Source: WTFY01 sp965220895 (GTDB taxonomy: Bacteria; Pseudomonadota; Gammaproteobacteria; UBA4575). Taken from it: a stretch of DNA of 64,000 bases. The notes below the pieces were generated by a model, which saw only the letters and a list, made by a program, of their open reading frames with translations, did not search any database and was not told where the DNA came from. The stretch covers positions 1,302,001 through 1,366,000 of the forward strand of contig OZ244850.1 of assembly GCA_965220895.1 (NCBI GenBank), in the 5' to 3' direction. Shown piece after piece: positions 25,476-34,429 of this stretch (within the stretch, counting starts at the first letter, position 1; each line of letters starts with the position of its first letter). Position numbers and translations under genes: made by a program.

Positions 25476-26480
25476 ATGACTATAAGACTTGCGATTAATG
25501 GTTACGGGAGGATCGGCAGAAATATCATGCGGGCACTGTACGAGTCGGGCCGCAACAAGGAAATTCAGGTGGTTGCCATCAATGACCTGGGTGATGCGAA
25601 CACCAATGCACACCTGACCCGATTTGACACCGCACATGGGAGGTTCAATGGCACGATCGAGGTTGATGGCGAGTACATGATCATCAATGGAGACCGCATC
25701 CGTGTATGTGCCGAGCGCGACCCGAGTCAGCTCCCCTGGGGTGATCTGGACATCGATGTCGTGCATGAGAGTACGGGCTTTTTTGCCAGCAAGGAGAAGG
25801 CATCAGGCCATCTGCAAGCCGGGGCAAAGAAGGTCATCATTTCTGCACCCGGAGGCTCGGATGTGGATGCCACGATTGTGTACGGTGTCAATCACGACAT
25901 CCTGAGCGCCAAGGACACGGTGATCTCCAACGCTTCATGCACTACCAACTGCCTGGCACCGATGGTAAAGCCGTTACATGAGAAAATCGGTGTCGAAAAT
26001 GGAGTCATGACCACGGTGCATGCCTACACCAATGACCAGGTGCTGACCGATATCTACCATACCGATTTGCGGCGTGCACGCTCGGCAACCATGTCGATGA
26101 TCCCCACCAAAACCGGTGCGGCCTCTGCAGTCGGCCTGGTGTTGCCCGAGCTGAACGGCAAGCTTGACGGCTTTGCCATCCGGGTTCCGACCATCAATGT
26201 TTCGCTGGTGGACCTGACATTCCTGGCGGCCCGGGATACCAGTGTTGAAGAAGTCAATTCCGTCATGCGCGATGCGGCCGACGACAAGGTGCTGGGGTAT
26301 GTGGATGCGCCACTGGTGTCCGTGGACTTTAACCATGACGCCCACTCCTCCAACTTCGATGCATCCCTGACCAAGGTGATGGGCGGGCGCAATGTGAAGG
26401 TCTGCTCCTGGTATGACAACGAGTGGGGCTTTTCCAACCGCATGCTGGATACGACACTTGCACTGATGAGTGCCAAGTGA
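25476..26480 (+). CDS. gap: Glyceraldehyde-3-phosphate dehydrogenase, type I
   Basis: A 334-residue enzyme interconverting glyceraldehyde-3-phosphate and 1,3-bisphosphoglycerate. NAD-binding INGYGRIGRNIMRAL starts the protein, and the catalytic Cys is in SNASCTTNCLAP (near residue 154). VVAINDLGD ends with the Asp region that favours NAD. The ending SWYDNEWGFSNRM is standard. The start at 25476 (MTIRLAING) is preferred because it aligns with homologues and follows CGGAGA at 25465-25470. It lies 34 bases after tkt. Confidence 0.97.
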   Translation: MTIRLAINGYGRIGRNIMRALYESGRNKEIQVVAINDLGDANTNAHLTRFDTAHGRFNGTIEVDGEYMIINGDRIRVCAERDPSQLPWGDLDIDVVHESTGFFASKEKASGHLQAGAKKVIISAPGGSDVDATIVYGVNHDILSAKDTVISNASCTTNCLAPMVKPLHEKIGVENGVMTTVHAYTNDQVLTDIYHTDLRRARSATMSMIPTKTGAASAVGLVLPELNGKLDGFAIRVPTINVSLVDLTFLAARDTSVEEVNSVMRDAADDKVLGYVDAPLVSVDFNHDAHSSNFDASLTKVMGGRNVKVCSWYDNEWGFSNRMLDTTLALMSAK

Positions 26481-26547
26481 CAAGCCATCCCGGCGGCCAC
26501 CGTTCAGAAACGCCCAGGCCATCCACCGGGTCCCGTCCGTGCTGAGC

Positions 26548-27711
26548 ATGACTGACCTCGATCTCGCGGGTCGCCGTGTGCTGATCCGTGAGGACCTGAA
26601 CGTACCCGTGAAAAACGGACGGGTTACCAGTGCCGCGCGAATCGAAGCGGCCCTGCCCACCATACGTTTGGCCATGGAACAGGGCGCCAAGGTCATCCTG
26701 CTCTCTCACAGGGGACGGCCCGAAAAGGGGTGTCATGACGAGGATTTCACTCTTCTGCCGGTTGCAGAGTATCTTGAAGCAAACTGCGGCCTTGAAGTGC
26801 ATTTCGAGAAAGACTGGCTGGATGGCATCGAGGCACAGGCCGGCCGGGTCACGCTGTGTGAGAACGTTCGTTTCCAAGCCGGTGAACTCAGCAATGATGA
26901 ACGGCTCGCGCGAAAGATCGCGGGCTTGTGCGACATCTACGTGATGGATGCGTTTGGAACCGCCCACCGTGCCCAGGCTTCGACCCATGGTGTCGCGAAG
27001 TACGCTCCCGTTGCCTGTGCGGGCCCGCTGCTGGAGAAGGAGCTGCATGTACTGGACAAGTCCCTGGCCAGCCCGGACCGGCCGTTGGTCGGAATCGTGG
27101 GAGGTTCGAAAGTCTCAACAAAGCTGAAAATTCTGGAATCGTTGCTGGACAAAGTGGACCAGCTGATCGTTGGCGGGGGGATCGCCAACACATTTCTGGC
27201 CGCGGCGGGGAAGCCGGTCGGAAATTCCCTGTATGAGAAAGACCAGGTGGGCATCGCCAGGGATTTACTGGCGGAAGGCCGTCGTCGGGAGATGGAGATT
27301 CCGCTGCCAACGGACGTGGTTTGCGCAACCGAGGTATCCGAGCTTGCAACGGCCACGACGAAGTATGTGGACAAGGTCGGTCGGGAGGACATGATTCTGG
27401 ACTTTGGCCCCGACTCGTCGAAAAGACTGGCATCCTGCCTGTCCAATGCAGGTACAATCATATGGAATGGCCCGGTTGGAGTATTTGAGCTTGAAACCTT
27501 TTCGCAGGGTACGGAGGTTGTCGCCAGGGCCGTTGCCAAGAGCCGGGCGTTCTCGATCGCTGGAGGCGGTGATACGCTGGCCGCTATCGACCTGTATGAT
27601 CTGGGGGACCAAATTTCATACATCTCCACCGGAGGCGGTGCATTTCTTGAATATCTGGAAGGGAAAGTCCTGCCCGCCGTTGGCATTCTGGAACAAAGAG
27701 CAAATCGCTAG
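26548..27711 (+). CDS. pgk: Phosphoglycerate kinase
   Basis: Transfers phosphate between 1,3-bisphosphoglycerate and ADP. 387 residues from MTDLDLAG; the N-domain has RVLIREDLNVPV and LLSHRGRP, the middle has VGIVGGSKVSTKL, and the nucleotide domain has IIWNGPVGVFE and the glycine-rich IAGGGDTLAAI. GTG at 26539 (giving an extra LS prefix) is an alternative start because homologues often carry a few residues before MTDL. It lies about 70 bases after gap in the same operon. Confidence 0.96.
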   Translation: MTDLDLAGRRVLIREDLNVPVKNGRVTSAARIEAALPTIRLAMEQGAKVILLSHRGRPEKGCHDEDFTLLPVAEYLEANCGLEVHFEKDWLDGIEAQAGRVTLCENVRFQAGELSNDERLARKIAGLCDIYVMDAFGTAHRAQASTHGVAKYAPVACAGPLLEKELHVLDKSLASPDRPLVGIVGGSKVSTKLKILESLLDKVDQLIVGGGIANTFLAAAGKPVGNSLYEKDQVGIARDLLAEGRRREMEIPLPTDVVCATEVSELATATTKYVDKVGREDMILDFGPDSSKRLASCLSNAGTIIWNGPVGVFELETFSQGTEVVARAVAKSRAFSIAGGGDTLAAIDLYDLGDQISYISTGGGAFLEYLEGKVLPAVGILEQRANR

Positions 27712-27774
27712 TGCGTAGAATCACCCGCAGTATACTCATCGGCCCATGCACGTTGTGTTGGGCAGCGCAACCCG

Positions 27775-29268
27775 ATGCCGGAAACTGACATGGAGTCAAC
27801 TGCAGGAGTCCGTGACAGGAAAACAATTTTCCGGCATACCAAGATTATTGCAACCCTTGGCCCTGCCACAGACAGTGAGCAGATCATGGCCGGTCTGATC
27901 GATGTCGGCATCGATCTTGTACGCCTTAATTTTTCACACAGTACCTACAAGGAGAATCGATGGCGCATTGATACCTTGCGCAGGCTGAGCAAGGAAAAAC
28001 ACCACGAGGTCGGCGTGTTGGGAGACCTTCAGGGCGCAAAAATCAGAATCGGGGCATTCAAGGACAAACGGGTTCATCTGGATGCCAGGCAGACATTCTG
28101 TATCGATCCGAACCTGCCTCTTGACCAGGGGGATGAGACGATAGTCGGCGCTACATACCCGGGGTTGGCGGATGATGTGAGCGCAGGTGACAGCCTGTTG
28201 ATCGATGACGGAAGGATCGTGCTCAAGGTTACCAACGTGGCCGAGGGCAAGATCCATAATGAAGTCGTGATGGGAGGGGAGTTGCTGAGCAGCAAGGGCA
28301 TCAACCGCCAGGGCGGAGGGCTGGCCGTTGCCACGCTGACAGACAAGGACCGGCAGGACATTCGTGATGCCGTGAGGCTGGACATTGACTATCTGGCCGT
28401 TTCGTTCCCCCGCTCGGCGGAAGATGTCCGACAGGCCAGAAGGCTGTTCGAGGAAGCCGGTGGTCGCGGCGGGATCATTGCCAAGATAGAGCGCACTGAA
28501 GCGCTGGATGCCATTGATGAAATCCTGGATGAGTGTGACGCGATCATGATCGGCCGGGGAGACCTCGGTGTCGAGATCGGCGATGCGGAAGTCCCCGGCG
28601 TGCAGGAGTCGCTGATTGACCAGGCGCATGCCAAAAACCGCATTGCGATCACGGCCACACAGATGATGGAGTCGATGACCTTCAGTCCGATCCCGACCCG
28701 CGCCGAAGTCTCGGATGTGGCCAATGCCGTGCTGGACGGAACCGATGCGGTGATGCTTTCAGGCGAGACCGCGGTTGGGAAATATCCTGTTCAGTCGGTC
28801 AAGGCCATGCATCGCACCTGCCTTGCCTCGGAGCGGCGGATTTTGAATACGGTATCGGATCATCGCATGTATTCAAGATTTGAAAGGGTCGACGAGGCCA
28901 TTGCCATGTCGGCGATGTACACCGCGAACTATTTGAACGTGACCGCCATCGCCGCACTGACCGAATCGGGTTCCACGGCCCTGTGGATGTCCCGGATCAG
29001 TTCGGAAATTCCCATTTATGCATTGACGCAGCATAAGAAAACCCTGCGCAGGGTGACCTTGTACAAAGGGGTCTATCCGGCGCCCATGGAAATCCTCAGC
29101 CGCTCCCATGCGGAGGTCAACAAGAATGCAATCGATGTGTTGCTCCGCTGCGGGGTTGTGCAGGAAAACGACCTGGTTATCATTACCAAGGGCGATTTGA
29201 TCGGGGTGGACGGGGGTACGAATGCGCTGAAAATCGTTCGTGTCGGACATTTGATAGAGCCGGAATGA
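27775..29268 (+). CDS. pyk: Pyruvate kinase
   Basis: Forms pyruvate and ATP from phosphoenolpyruvate and ADP. 497 residues: the start of the barrel is HTKIIATLGPATDS, the substrate strand has VRLNFSHS, the catalytic Lys is in IIAKIERTEALD, and the ITATQMMESM and GTDAVMLSGETAVGKYP signatures follow. The C-terminal regulatory domain ends in TKGDLIGVDGGTNALKIV. M6 at 27790 is an alternative start. Its presence in the tkt-gap-pgk run is shared with nitrifiers and sulfur oxidisers. Confidence 0.96.
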   Translation: MPETDMESTAGVRDRKTIFRHTKIIATLGPATDSEQIMAGLIDVGIDLVRLNFSHSTYKENRWRIDTLRRLSKEKHHEVGVLGDLQGAKIRIGAFKDKRVHLDARQTFCIDPNLPLDQGDETIVGATYPGLADDVSAGDSLLIDDGRIVLKVTNVAEGKIHNEVVMGGELLSSKGINRQGGGLAVATLTDKDRQDIRDAVRLDIDYLAVSFPRSAEDVRQARRLFEEAGGRGGIIAKIERTEALDAIDEILDECDAIMIGRGDLGVEIGDAEVPGVQESLIDQAHAKNRIAITATQMMESMTFSPIPTRAEVSDVANAVLDGTDAVMLSGETAVGKYPVQSVKAMHRTCLASERRILNTVSDHRMYSRFERVDEAIAMSAMYTANYLNVTAIAALTESGSTALWMSRISSEIPIYALTQHKKTLRRVTLYKGVYPAPMEILSRSHAEVNKNAIDVLLRCGVVQENDLVIITKGDLIGVDGGTNALKIVRVGHLIEPE

Positions 29269-29340
29269 TGGTTGGCATCGGTGGGCTTGCGAACCTGCCT
29301 GCCGGTTCCGAGTTTTGTGATCCGTATGAGGAGAAACCGT

Positions 29341-30366
29341 ATGAATATTGAGGAACTGAACAAGATCGCCCATGCCATGGTGGCGCCCGGTCGCGGGATT
29401 CTTGCCATGGATGAAAGCCATCCAACCTGCAACAAGCGCTTTGAGAAGCTTGGAATCCCTACCACGGAACCGATGCGCCAGGCCTATCGGGACATGCTGG
29501 TCACCGCACCCGGTCTGTCCGACTATGTCAGTGGTGCAATTTTATTTGATGAGACCATCCGCCAGAAAACCCTGGATGGAGCCCCGTTTGCGGACCATCT
29601 GTCGGATCTCGGCATTATCCCCGGCATCAAGGTGGATGCCGGCGCAAAGCCTCTGGCCGGGTCCGAGAACGAGAAGGTCACTCATGGACTGGACGGGCTG
29701 GCCGAGCGCTGTGCCGAGTACTATGAGATGGGTGCACGGTTTTCCAAGTGGCGTGCGGTCATCACGATCAGAGAGGGGCTTCCCAGCTGGGCCTGCATCG
29801 AGGCCAACGCCCATGCCCTGGCCCGCTATGCACGCATAAGCCAGGAGGCGGGGCTGGTTCCCATCGTGGAACCGGAAGTGCTCATGGACGGGGATCATTC
29901 CATCGCGCGCTGCTACGATGTCACGGAGCTCACCCAGCGGGTGGTCTTCTACCAGCTCAAGAATCAGGGTGTTGCCCTGGAAGGGATAGTGCTCAAGCCC
30001 AGCATGGTGATTTCGGGCGCTACTGACAGTGCCCGTGCCGATGTGGAAACGGTGGCAGAACAGACGGTGCGTTGCTTGCAGAACACGGTGCCTGCGGCCG
30101 TACCCGGCATCGCTTTTTTATCGGGTGGGCAAACCGACCAGGAAGCCAGCCAGCATCTCAACGCAATCAACTTGTCGGAACGCACCAAGCCCTGGGCCTT
30201 GACATTTTCCTACGGGCGTGCCCTGCAGCAGACGGCGATGCAAGTCTGGAAAGGCGACAGCGAGAATGTGAGAAAGGCCCAGCAGGCCCTGCTGTGGCGT
30301 GCCCAATGCAATGGTTCGGCGGCTCTCGGGAAGTACTCGGATGCCCTGGAAAAACAGGCGGCCTAG
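29341..30366 (+). CDS. fba: Class I fructose-bisphosphate aldolase
   Basis: A Schiff-base (class I) aldolase of 341 residues, the plant/animal type, rather than the metal-dependent class II CbbA normally found in this gene position in proteobacteria. Seen are GRGILAMDESHPT near the N-terminus, FSKWRAVI in the middle, and EGIVLKPSMV with the Schiff-base Lys near residue 219, then FLSGGQTDQEA. It cleaves or forms fructose-1,6-bisphosphate (and sedoheptulose bisphosphate in the Calvin cycle). The start at 29341 follows a good Shine-Dalgarno sequence, GAGGAGA at 29328-29334. It ends the glycolytic/Calvin-type run. Confidence 0.95.
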   Translation: MNIEELNKIAHAMVAPGRGILAMDESHPTCNKRFEKLGIPTTEPMRQAYRDMLVTAPGLSDYVSGAILFDETIRQKTLDGAPFADHLSDLGIIPGIKVDAGAKPLAGSENEKVTHGLDGLAERCAEYYEMGARFSKWRAVITIREGLPSWACIEANAHALARYARISQEAGLVPIVEPEVLMDGDHSIARCYDVTELTQRVVFYQLKNQGVALEGIVLKPSMVISGATDSARADVETVAEQTVRCLQNTVPAAVPGIAFLSGGQTDQEASQHLNAINLSERTKPWALTFSYGRALQQTAMQVWKGDSENVRKAQQALLWRAQCNGSAALGKYSDALEKQAA

Positions 30367-30382
30367 ACGTCGGGCTGGTGCA

Positions 30383-30401
30383 CGGTGTGCCGAGAACACC
30401 G
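30383..30401 (+). terminator. Hairpin after fba
   Basis: CGGTGT (30383-30388) pairs perfectly with ACACCG (30396-30401) across a 7-base loop, 17 bases after the fba stop. There is no T tract, so it is at best a weak or Rho-assisted terminator or an mRNA-stabilising hairpin. Confidence 0.3.
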
Positions 30402-30546
30402 GCATGCACTGCTGCATGAGTGCGCCGGTATACCAGTTTACCTATAATTTCCAGTGCTCGGGAGCGCAAGCCAGTTCAGTCGCCTAATGAATGCAGCAAC
30501 TTTATACATATTATTGTAGAAAACACCTACGTGAAGGAGTATCGCC

Positions 30547-30885
30547 ATGAAGATGATCACGGCCATCATTAAGCCATTCAAACTTGATGATGTACGGGAG
30601 GCCTTGTCAGAAATTGATATACAGGGCCTTACCGTAACAGAAGTCAAGGGCTATGGCCGCCAGAAAGGACATGCCGAACTTTATCGGGGAGCCGAGTATG
30701 TCGTGGACTTTCTTCCCAAGATAAAGATTGAAATTGGAGTCCCGGAAGACCGTGTGGAATCGGTGGTCGAGGCCATCATCCGGACAGCCAACACCGGCAA
30801 AATCGGAGATGGGAAAATTTTTGTAACCAGCGTCGAACAGGTTACACGGATCCGTACCGGTGAAACCGGCACGGATGCACTCTAA
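30547..30885 (+). CDS. glnK: Nitrogen regulatory protein P-II (GlnK/GlnB type)
   Basis: A 112-residue PII signal protein. The T-loop carries the uridylylation site Tyr51 in YRGAEYVVDF; the B-loop/C-terminal signature TGKIGDGKIFV is present. PII trimers sense 2-oxoglutarate, ATP and ADP and plug ammonium channels; the adjacent amtB 19 bases downstream fits the GlnK role. GAAGGAG lies just before the ATG. A sigma-54 promoter would be expected; only a poor match (TGG and TGC around 30376-30390) is seen, so regulation is not resolved. Confidence 0.95.
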   Translation: MKMITAIIKPFKLDDVREALSEIDIQGLTVTEVKGYGRQKGHAELYRGAEYVVDFLPKIKIEIGVPEDRVESVVEAIIRTANTGKIGDGKIFVTSVEQVTRIRTGETGTDAL

Positions 30886-30904
30886 GCGCTACCGGGGACA
30901 AGCA

Positions 30905-32203
30905 ATGAGAACCATACATAAAAGCCTATATCTTTTTGCCGTTTTGCTCTGTGTGCTGCCGACGGCCGTACTGGCCGAGTCCGCCCTGGATACCGGGGAT
31001 ACCGCCTGGATACTGACTTCCACGGCACTGGTGCTGTTCATGACCATCCCGGGACTGTCACTGTTTTATGCCGGCTTGGTGCGCAGCAAGAATGTGCTGT
31101 CGGTGCTGATGCAGTGTTTTTCGATTACCTGTCTGGTCTCCCTTTTATGGCTGGTGTTCGGTTACAGCCTGGCGTTCAGTGACGGCGGCAGCCTGAACAA
31201 CTGGCTGGGAGGACTGGCCAATGCATTCCTGTCGGAGGTTACACGGGACTCGATGAGCGGCACCATCCCGGAAACCGTGTTCGTCATGTTTCAGTTGACC
31301 TTTGCCATCATTACCCCTGCGCTTGTCGTCGGCGGTTTTGCAGAGCGCATGAAGTTCTCTTCCATGCTGTGGTTTACGACATTGTGGCTGCTGCTAGTCT
31401 ATCTCCCGGTCTGTCACTGGGTATGGGGGGGCGGCTGGCTAGGCGAGAAAGGCATCCTGGATTTTGCGGGGGGCCTGGTCGTACACTTGACGGCAGGAAC
31501 GGGTGCGATTGTTGCCGCCATGGTGCTCGGCAAAAGGAGAGGGTTTCCGAGGACCGCCATGCCGCCCCATAACCTCACCATGTCGGTGACCGGGGCCGGG
31601 ATGCTGTGGGTCGGATGGTTCGGTTTCAACGCCGGAAGCGCGGTGGCTGCCAACCAGGATGCGGGAATGGCCATGCTGGTCACGCATCTCAGCGCTGCCA
31701 CGGCATCCTTGGTATGGATGTTTGCGGAATGGATTCGCTACGGCAAGCCCAGTGTCCTGGGTATCGTTACGGGCATGGTAGCAGGTCTTGGCAGCATCAC
31801 GCCGGCCTCCGGTTTTGTCGGCCCGCTGGGGGCACTCGTCATCGGGGCGGTTGCCGGTTTCGTCTGCTTTGCAGCGACCAACTACATCAAGCGCGTCCTG
31901 CAAATCGACGACTCACTGGACGTATTCCCAGTGCATGGAATCGGCGGAATCTTGGGCACATTTCTCTGTGGCATTCTGGTGGCCGAGCAATTTGGAGGGG
32001 CCGGCCTGGCAGAGGGCGTGACCATGGGTCAGCAGCTGTGGGTCCAGCTTCAGGGCATTCTCGCAGTGCTGGTCTGGACGGCCGCTGCGACCTTTGTGAT
32101 CCTGCAGATCATCAAGGTCATTACCGGGCTGCGCGTTGACGACCAGCAGGAAACGGAAGGCCTGGATATCACTCAGCACGAGGAAGCCGGCTACAACATG
32201 TAG
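30905..32203 (+). CDS. amtB: Ammonium transporter AmtB
   Basis: A 432-residue channel with a cleavable signal peptide (MRTIHKSLYLF to about AVLAES) and eleven membrane helices. The twin pore histidines are in VVHLTAGTGAIVAA and FPVHGIGGILGTF. It conducts ammonium into the cell and is blocked by GlnK under nitrogen-rich conditions. The start at 30905 is chosen because the signal peptide begins there; longer forms would run into the glnK stop region. The gene is convergent with bioD. Confidence 0.95.
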   Translation: MRTIHKSLYLFAVLLCVLPTAVLAESALDTGDTAWILTSTALVLFMTIPGLSLFYAGLVRSKNVLSVLMQCFSITCLVSLLWLVFGYSLAFSDGGSLNNWLGGLANAFLSEVTRDSMSGTIPETVFVMFQLTFAIITPALVVGGFAERMKFSSMLWFTTLWLLLVYLPVCHWVWGGGWLGEKGILDFAGGLVVHLTAGTGAIVAAMVLGKRRGFPRTAMPPHNLTMSVTGAGMLWVGWFGFNAGSAVAANQDAGMAMLVTHLSAATASLVWMFAEWIRYGKPSVLGIVTGMVAGLGSITPASGFVGPLGALVIGAVAGFVCFAATNYIKRVLQIDDSLDVFPVHGIGGILGTFLCGILVAEQFGGAGLAEGVTMGQQLWVQLQGILAVLVWTAAATFVILQIIKVITGLRVDDQQETEGLDITQHEEAGYNM

Positions 32204-32213
32204 GTTGGGTTGA

Positions 32214-32253
32214 GAATAAGGGGTTCGCGGGCGAGGGTCCGGGGCCCCTATTC
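32214..32253. terminator. Inverted repeat between convergent amtB and bioD
   Basis: GAATAAGGGG (32214-32223) can pair with CCCCTATTC (32245-32253) with one bulged A. The loop is GC-rich. There is no long T tract. Its position exactly between convergent genes suggests a bidirectional termination or insulation role, but this is inferred. Confidence 0.35.
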
Positions 32254-32938
32254 AGTGACTCCTGATCGCCTGCAGGATCAAGACAGCCTTGCGGGCGGCC
32301 TTTTGCAGCGTTTCCTGATGAGAAAGAGTGAACACCGGAGCTTCAAGCAGCAGGCTCAGGTCTTCGCAGTTGTTCATTGCGGGTGTTTCACACGCATTCC
32401 TTTGGCTCAGGATCACTGCACACACGGATAGCCCGTGAGAGTGAATCGCCTCGATCGTCAGCAAGACGTGGTTGATGCAGCCAAGCTTGTCATTCGCAAC
32501 CAGCAAGACCGGCAGGCCAAGTCTTTTGGCCAGACTTGAATTCATGCCATCTTCGCAAAGCGGCGAGTAAAATCCTCCTGCGCCTTCGACCACCAGGAAA
32601 TCGTCACGCCCCGTTCCCTGGATGCATTTCGCATAGACCTCTTCTGTGTAGGCTGGCTGGCTGGCCAGGCGTGCTGCGCGTTGCGGCGAGATCGCCGGCT
32701 CAAAGCGAAAAGGACAGACCTCGGAAAGCGCGAATTTCCGGTTGGCAGCCTCGTAGTACTGGTACGCATCTTGTGGCACCAGTTCATCGCGTACGCGCTT
32801 GCATCCGGATTCGATGGGTTTGCGTGGTACGGCATTGATGTTGTTCTCGTGCAGCAAGGCCACGACCTGAGTGCCGACGTAGGTCTTGCCGGCGTCGGTG
32901 TCCGTGCCCGTGATGAATATTCCTTTGCGCGGGATCAT
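32252..32938 (-). CDS. bioD: Dethiobiotin synthetase
   Basis: ATP-dependent closure of the ureido ring of dethiobiotin. 228 residues: P-loop GIFITGTDTDAGKTYV at the N-terminus, catalytic Lys region RKPIESGC, and VVEGAGGFYSPLCED with the acidic switch. No other bio genes are near; bioD alone beside purC is seen in several proteobacteria as a scattered pathway. It lies 12 bases after the purC stop on the same strand and is convergent with amtB. Confidence 0.93.
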   Translation of the reverse strand: MIPRKGIFITGTDTDAGKTYVGTQVVALLHENNINAVPRKPIESGCKRVRDELVPQDAYQYYEAANRKFALSEVCPFRFEPAISPQRAARLASQPAYTEEVYAKCIQGTGRDDFLVVEGAGGFYSPLCEDGMNSSLAKRLGLPVLLVANDKLGCINHVLLTIEAIHSHGLSVCAVILSQRNACETPAMNNCEDLSLLLEAPVFTLSHQETLQKAARKAVLILQAIRSH

Positions 32939-32950
32939 GATGAGGGATGA

Positions 32951-33835
32951 TCAGATTCGGGTCCCGGTCAATTGTTCGCAGGCTTCCCGGTATTTTTCAC
33001 TGGTCTTCTCGATGACTTCCCGGGGCAGTCTTGGTCCCGGTTTCTGCTTGTCCCAGTCCAGCGTTTCCAGATAGTCGCGGACAAACTGCTTGTCGAGGCT
33101 TTTCGGATTTTTGCCCGGAACATAGGAAGCCCTGGGCCAGAACCGTGACGAGTCCGAAGTAAGTATCTCGTCCATCAAGACGATGTTCTCCTCGCTGTCC
33201 AGACCAAATTCAAATTTCGTGTCCGCAACGATGATGCCGCGCTGCAAGGCATATTCAGCCGCGCGGCTGTATATCTGGATGCTGAGATCACGCACGTGCT
33301 CGGCAATTTCCCGGCCGACCAGATTGACAACTTCGTAGAACTGGACGTTTACGTCGTGCTCCCCCACCTGGGCCTTGGTCGATGGCGTGAAGATGGGCTC
33401 CTCGAGTTCTTGCGCCAGTTTCAGGTTTTCGGGCAAGGGCACCCCGCAGATCCTGCCGGTCTGCTGGTATTCCTTCCAGCCGGATCCGATGATGTAGCCG
33501 CGTACGATGGCTTCAAATGGCAGTGCCTTGAGCTTTTGCACGATAATGCTTCGCCCGGCAAGAATCCTCAATTCCTGCTCGTCCTTGATGACGGCTTCAA
33601 GAGGGATTTCGCTGAGGTGGTTATCCACCAGGTTTGCAAACCGGTGAAACCAGAAGTTGGACACGGTGGTCAGTGCAATACCTTTTTTTGGGATCAGGTC
33701 GGGTAAGATCACATCGAAGGCAGAGATACGGTCGCTGGTTACAATCAGCCAGTGCCTGTCATCGATCTCGTAAATATCTCGAACTTTGCCCTGGTATATT
33801 TTATTCAGGGATTTCAATCCGGGTTCTAGCAACAT
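32951..33835 (-). CDS. purC: Phosphoribosylaminoimidazole-succinocarboxamide synthase
   Basis: SAICAR synthetase of purine synthesis; joins CAIR and aspartate. 294 residues with the longer form typical of beta/gammaproteobacteria. YQGKVRDIYEID at the N-terminus, SDRISAFDVILP near residue 34, FEAIVRGYIIGSGWKEY near residue 108, and the Mg/ATP motif DTKFEFGLD and LMDEILTSDSSRFW near residues 205-230 are all present. The divergent purE and purK start about 100 bases away, so the intergenic segment 33836-33939 probably holds divergent promoters; no clear PurR box is seen. Confidence 0.96.
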   Translation of the reverse strand: MLLEPGLKSLNKIYQGKVRDIYEIDDRHWLIVTSDRISAFDVILPDLIPKKGIALTTVSNFWFHRFANLVDNHLSEIPLEAVIKDEQELRILAGRSIIVQKLKALPFEAIVRGYIIGSGWKEYQQTGRICGVPLPENLKLAQELEEPIFTPSTKAQVGEHDVNVQFYEVVNLVGREIAEHVRDLSIQIYSRAAEYALQRGIIVADTKFEFGLDSEENIVLMDEILTSDSSRFWPRASYVPGKNPKSLDKQFVRDYLETLDWDKQKPGPRLPREVIEKTSEKYREACEQLTGTRI

Positions 33836-33939
33836 TTCGGAATTTCGGCAGCCAATTGTCTAGCGCATACTGGTTTTATTGACCTGTCTCAGCCAAAATG
33901 CGCGTTTGTTTCCATAATCCGCACGGGGGAACAGACGTA

Positions 33940-34428
33940 ATGGCCAATCCAACAGTAAGCCTGATCATGGGGAGCAGTAGCGACTGGTCGGTCATGCACG
34001 CAGCTGCAGACATCCTGGACCAGTTCGGCATATTGTACGAGAAGCGCGTGATTTCTGCACACCGAACCCCGGATCTGATGGCAGAGTTTTCGCAATCCGC
34101 ATCATCGCGCGGCATTCGGTGCATCATAGCCGGTGCAGGCGGTGCCGCTCACTTACCCGGGATGGTGGCTGCAATGACTCCTGTACCCGTTCTTGGAGTG
34201 CCTGTTCCAGGCAAACACCTCTCGGGGCAGGACTCGCTGTATTCGATCGTACAGATGCCCAAGGGCATTCCCGTTGCAACATTTGCCATCGGGGAGGCCG
34301 GTGCCGCCAATGCCGGGCTCTTTGCGGTTTCTATCCTGGCCAACAGCGACAAGGATCTGAAAGCAAAGCTGGATGAGTTTCGCGCAGAGCAGACCTCCAG
34401 GGTGCTGGCTGCCCGGTTGCCCGACTGA
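33940..34428 (+). CDS. purE: N5-carboxyaminoimidazole ribonucleotide mutase
   Basis: Class I PurE converting N5-CAIR to CAIR. From MANPTVSL at 33940 it has 162 residues. Family motifs are LIMGSSSDWSVM, VISAHRTPD with the catalytic His, IIAGAGGAAHLPGM and GKHLSGQDSLYSIVQMP. GGGGGA lies just before the start. An upstream in-frame ATG at 33898 is rejected because alignment begins at MANPT. purK follows after a single base, so both are one transcript, and purC is divergent. Confidence 0.96.
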   Translation: MANPTVSLIMGSSSDWSVMHAAADILDQFGILYEKRVISAHRTPDLMAEFSQSASSRGIRCIIAGAGGAAHLPGMVAAMTPVPVLGVPVPGKHLSGQDSLYSIVQMPKGIPVATFAIGEAGAANAGLFAVSILANSDKDLKAKLDEFRAEQTSRVLAARLPD

Positions 34429-34429
34429 A

